Shown: positions 39,635 through 41,616 of the stretch, piece by piece | How the letters are laid out: each line of letters begins with the position of its first letter | Numbering within the stretch: the first letter of the stretch is position 1 | NCBI RefSeq assembly: GCF_019930045.1 | Contig: NZ_JAHZQQ010000015.1 | Span: 1-41,616, forward strand | From: Streptococcus australis | GTDB lineage: Bacteria > Bacillota > Bacilli > Lactobacillales > Streptococcaceae | Length of the DNA stretch: 41,616 nt | Reading direction: 5' to 3' | Program-made: the position numbers and the translations under genes | The notes under the pieces: generated by a model | What the model saw: only the letters and a program-made list of their open reading frames with translations | Database searches by the model: none | What the model was told of the DNA's origin: nothing

Positions 39635-40065
39635 TTCTCTTCCTCCACATGACTGACACAGTGACATTGGCCTGGCTGGCAATCACATTGAACCCGCTCC
39701 ACGCTTTCTTTGGATGCGAGGATTTCTTGCAAGTCCTTGATCTGTTCTTTGGTCATTGGTGTTTGCTGGATCAGTTTTCCCAATAATTGGCTATGCTTGG
39801 TCAAGCAGATCTTACTTAAGACTGCTTGGACAGCTTTTAAATTGGACTCTTCTTCATTGAGAAGGGTCTGATAGAGATAGGTTCGACCTTCTCTTCGACT
39901 CGTCAGGTAGCCTTTATCAGCCAATCGTCCCAAAAGAGTTTTCACTGTCGAAGCTGACCATTCCTGCTTGGTGGAGAGAATCTTGGTTATTTCTGTAGAA
40001 GTCGCTTCCCCCTTAGTCCAGAGAACTCTCATGACTTCCCATTCCGCACTTGAAATCTTTGCCAT
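39631..40065 (-). CDS. copY: Copper-responsive repressor CopY
   Basis: 144 residues of the BlaI/MecI/CopY family. N-terminal winged helix (ISSAEWEVMRVLWTKGEATS; WSASTVKTLLGRLADKGYL). C-terminal CxCx4CxC: Cys127, Cys129, Cys134 and Cys136 (CDCQPGQCHC), the Zn/Cu switch that releases DNA when copper rises. First gene of copY-copA-copZ, under a promoter flanked by two cop boxes. Confidence 0.96.
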   Translation of the reverse strand: MAKISSAEWEVMRVLWTKGEATSTEITKILSTKQEWSASTVKTLLGRLADKGYLTSRREGRTYLYQTLLNEEESNLKAVQAVLSKICLTKHSQLLGKLIQQTPMTKEQIKDLQEILASKESVERVQCDCQPGQCHCVSHVEEEK

Positions 40066-40103
40066 TGTTTTTCCTTTCTATCTCCTATCAAAGATAATAT
40101 ATT

Positions 40104-40166
40104 TACATTTGTAGTTTAATTATACACCTTCTTTTTTTCTTGTCAATAGTTTTGTTTACATTTGTA
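40104..40166 (-). promoter_or_regulatory. copYAZ promoter with two cop boxes
   Basis: TTGACA (40141-40146), 16-bp spacer and TATAAT (40119-40124) on minus, a near-perfect sigma-A promoter. TACATTTGTA boxes (consensus TACANNTGTA) lie at 40104-40113, near +1, and at 40157-40166, just upstream of -35; the latter extends to TTTACATTTGTAAA. This is the classic two-site CopY repression layout. Confidence 0.92.
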
Positions 40167-40178
40167 AATTTATTTTAC

Positions 40179-40207
40179 AAAAAAATCTAGAACAACTGTT
40201 CTAGATT
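40179..40207 (-). terminator. Terminator of metK
   Basis: AATCTAGAAC / GTTCTAGATT (40184-40193, 40198-40207), four-base loop, followed on minus by TTTTTGTAAAAT. It begins 12 bases after the metK stop and 13 before the upstream cop box. Confidence 0.9.
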
Positions 40208-40219
40208 CTTTCTATCTAC

Positions 40220-41410
40220 TTAGTTAACTGCTTCTTTCAAGTCTTCCACCTTGTCTAAACGTTCCCACGGAAGGTCAATATCTGTACGTCCCATATGTCC
40301 ATAAGCCGCTGTTTGACGGTAGATTGGACGTTTGAGGTCAAGCATTTGGATAATTCCTGCAGGACGAAGGTCAAAGATTTGACGCGCTGCTTTTTCAAGC
40401 TTGCTTTCAGCCACTGCTCCAGTACCGAAGGTATCGATCCGAACAGATACAGGTTGGGCTACCCCAATGGCATAAGCCAATTGCACTTCTGCTTTCTTAG
40501 CAAGACCTGCAGCAACAATGTTTTTAGCAATGTAGCGAGCTGCATAAGAAGCGGAACGGTCAACCTTAGTCGCGTCCTTACCAGAGAAGGCACCACCACC
40601 ATGACGTGAATAACCACCATAGGTATCCACGATGATCTTACGACCAGTTAAACCTGAGTCTCCTTGAGGTCCTCCGATAACGAAACGACCTGTTGGATTG
40701 ATGAAGAATTTAGTCTCATCGTCAAGATACGAAGCTGGAATCACTTCTTTGATAACCTTGTTGATTACATCCTCACGGATTTGTTCATTGCTGACTTCTG
40801 GATCGTGTTGAGTTGAAATAACGACAGTGTCCACACGCACTGGTTGGTCATTTTCATCATATTCAACAGTAACTTGGGATTTTGCATCTGGACGAAGGTA
40901 GCTAATTTCACCAGACTTACGTAGCTCTGCCAAGCGACGAACCAACTTATGGCTGAGTGAGATTGGCAATGGCATGAGTTCTTCAGTTTCATCAACTGCA
41001 AAACCAAACATGAGACCTTGGTCTCCAGCACCAATCAAGTCAAGTGGATCTTGATCCGCATTCCCACGAACTTCTAAAGCTTCATTAACCCCTTGAGCGA
41101 TATCTGGAGATTGTTCCACCAAAGATGGATGAACTCCCACCGTCTCCGCTGAGAAACCATACTCTGTATTGGTATAACCGATTTCTGCAATAGTATCACG
41201 AACCACACGGTTAATATCTACATAAGCGGTCGTTGAAATTTCACCAAAGACATGCACGGAACCAGTATAAACAGCTGTTTCAGCAGCCACGTGTGCCTCT
41301 GGATCTTGCTCTAAAATAGCATCCAAGATAGCATCTGAAATTTGGTCTGCAATCTTATCTGGATGCCCCTCAGATACAGATTCAGACGTGAATAATTTAC
41401 GTTCTGACAT
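40220..41410 (-). CDS. metK: S-adenosylmethionine synthetase
   Basis: 396 residues, full length. [13 protein letters not shown] near the N-terminus (ATP/methionine site), [12 protein letters not shown], and the glycine-rich [17 protein letters not shown] (P-loop-like). Makes SAM from ATP and methionine. The GGGGGGA ribosome site is part of an SMK-box riboswitch, so translation should fall when SAM is plentiful. Confidence 0.97.
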   Translation of the reverse strand: MSERKLFTSESVSEGHPDKIADQISDAILDAILEQDPEAHVAAETAVYTGSVHVFGEISTTAYVDINRVVRDTIAEIGYTNTEYGFSAETVGVHPSLVEQSPDIAQGVNEALEVRGNADQDPLDLIGAGDQGLMFGFAVDETEELMPLPISLSHKLVRRLAELRKSGEISYLRPDAKSQVTVEYDENDQPVRVDTVVISTQHDPEVSNEQIREDVINKVIKEVIPASYLDDETKFFINPTGRFVIGGPQGDSGLTGRKIIVDTYGGYSRHGGGAFSGKDATKVDRSASYAARYIAKNIVAAGLAKKAEVQLAYAIGVAQPVSVRIDTFGTGAVAESKLEKAARQIFDLRPAGIIQMLDLKRPIYRQTAAYGHMGRTDIDLPWERLDKVEDLKEAVN

Positions 41411-41415
41411 AAAAA

Positions 41416-41490
41416 TGTCCCCCCTTAAAAAATATTCGTTATAGAGTTACAAAGAACTGGTAGATGCATTCTACCACCTTATCGGGACCA
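41416..41490 (-). promoter_or_regulatory. SMK box (SAM-III) riboswitch of metK
   Basis: The minus-strand leader has GGTCCCGATAAGG, a hairpin GGTAG-AATGCAT-CTACC, the conserved CTTTGTAACTC, and AAGGGGGGACA just before the ATG. GTCCC near the 5' end pairs with GGGAC in the Shine-Dalgarno, as in the enterococcal/streptococcal SMK box. SAM binding stabilises this pairing and blocks ribosome entry. Confidence 0.9.
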
Positions 41491-41502
41491 TATAACCTAA
41501 CT

Positions 41503-41616
41503 ATTATAACACGTTTTTGCACCAGTATCCTTTTTTTATAAGATAAATTGTAAAATATAGTGCAACAAAAAAACTCATAGCGTTTCATTGGGGTAAACTG
41601 TAAGTATTCACACAAA
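41503..41616 (-). promoter_or_regulatory. metK promoter and upstream intergenic end
   Basis: Extended -10 TGT-TATAAT at 41503-41508 on minus, with a weak -35, placing the start just before the SMK box. The rest to the window end is AT-rich with no reading frame or clear signal. Confidence 0.55.

Noticed and set aside
39635..39682. 16-residue extension of CopA (MPARPMSLCQSCGG...)
   Set aside because: It lies in another frame of the copY CxCx4CxC codons; the coupled ATGA start with GGAGG is far better.

Overview
The window looks like chromosomal DNA of a low-GC streptococcus of the viridans type (mitis/sanguinis-like). The basis is AAGGAGG ribosome sites, Streptococcus-style gene order (aroD-aroE-aroB-aroC-tyrA-ylbF-aroA-aroK-pheA-psr), a copYAZ copper operon, a preQ1-II riboswitch before queT and an SMK (SAM-III) leader before metK. 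Species cannot be fixed from the sequence alone. Nearly all genes lie on the minus strand; only the ltaS-like gene and gtrA are on plus.

Region by region (transcription mostly right to left). 1-3.9 kb: sialic-acid catabolic operon rpiR-type regulator, nanE, nanA, sodium:solute symporter, with a near-consensus CcpA (cre) palindrome just after its promoter; the symporter looks short at its C-terminus. 4.0-8.5 kb: AT-rich remnant of an integrative and conjugative element (ICE), sitting against the 3' end of rumA. It holds a RepA_N-type initiator, an orphan C5 DNA methyltransferase, a Spx-like protein without cysteines, a small HTH-like protein, a CPBP membrane protease and an unlisted 30-residue membrane peptide, flanked by related ~25-bp direct repeats. 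8.5-20.8 kb: rumA, then the shikimate/chorismate/Phe-Tyr block, divided by internal terminators and promoters. 21-23.2 kb: an LTA-synthase-type enzyme on plus. 23.6-29 kb: ligA, a lipid kinase and pullulanase. 29.2-31.6 kb: queT under a preQ1-II riboswitch, gtrA, and an autoregulated-looking marR with a B3/B4-domain gene. 31.8-36.9 kb: murA, GNAT, a YtoI-like CBS protein, map and a YihY membrane protein. 37.1-40.1 kb: copY-copA-copZ with two cop boxes around the promoter. 40.2-41.5 kb: metK with an SMK box.

The most notable feature outside the genes is a ~175-bp structured repeat present four times (13.96, 23.48, 29.07 and 31.66 kb), about 95-98% identical. All copies have the same orientation and each lies directly after the stop codon of a minus-strand gene. 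Read as RNA it gives a long hairpin, a second branched hairpin and a terminator-like hairpin, so it behaves like a mobile 3'-UTR/terminator cassette. I cannot name this family from memory. Other points are a possible attenuator before the repA module, leaderless-looking promoters (rlmI, ligA, perhaps gtrA), and a cluster of unexplained hairpins at 23.2-23.5 kb.
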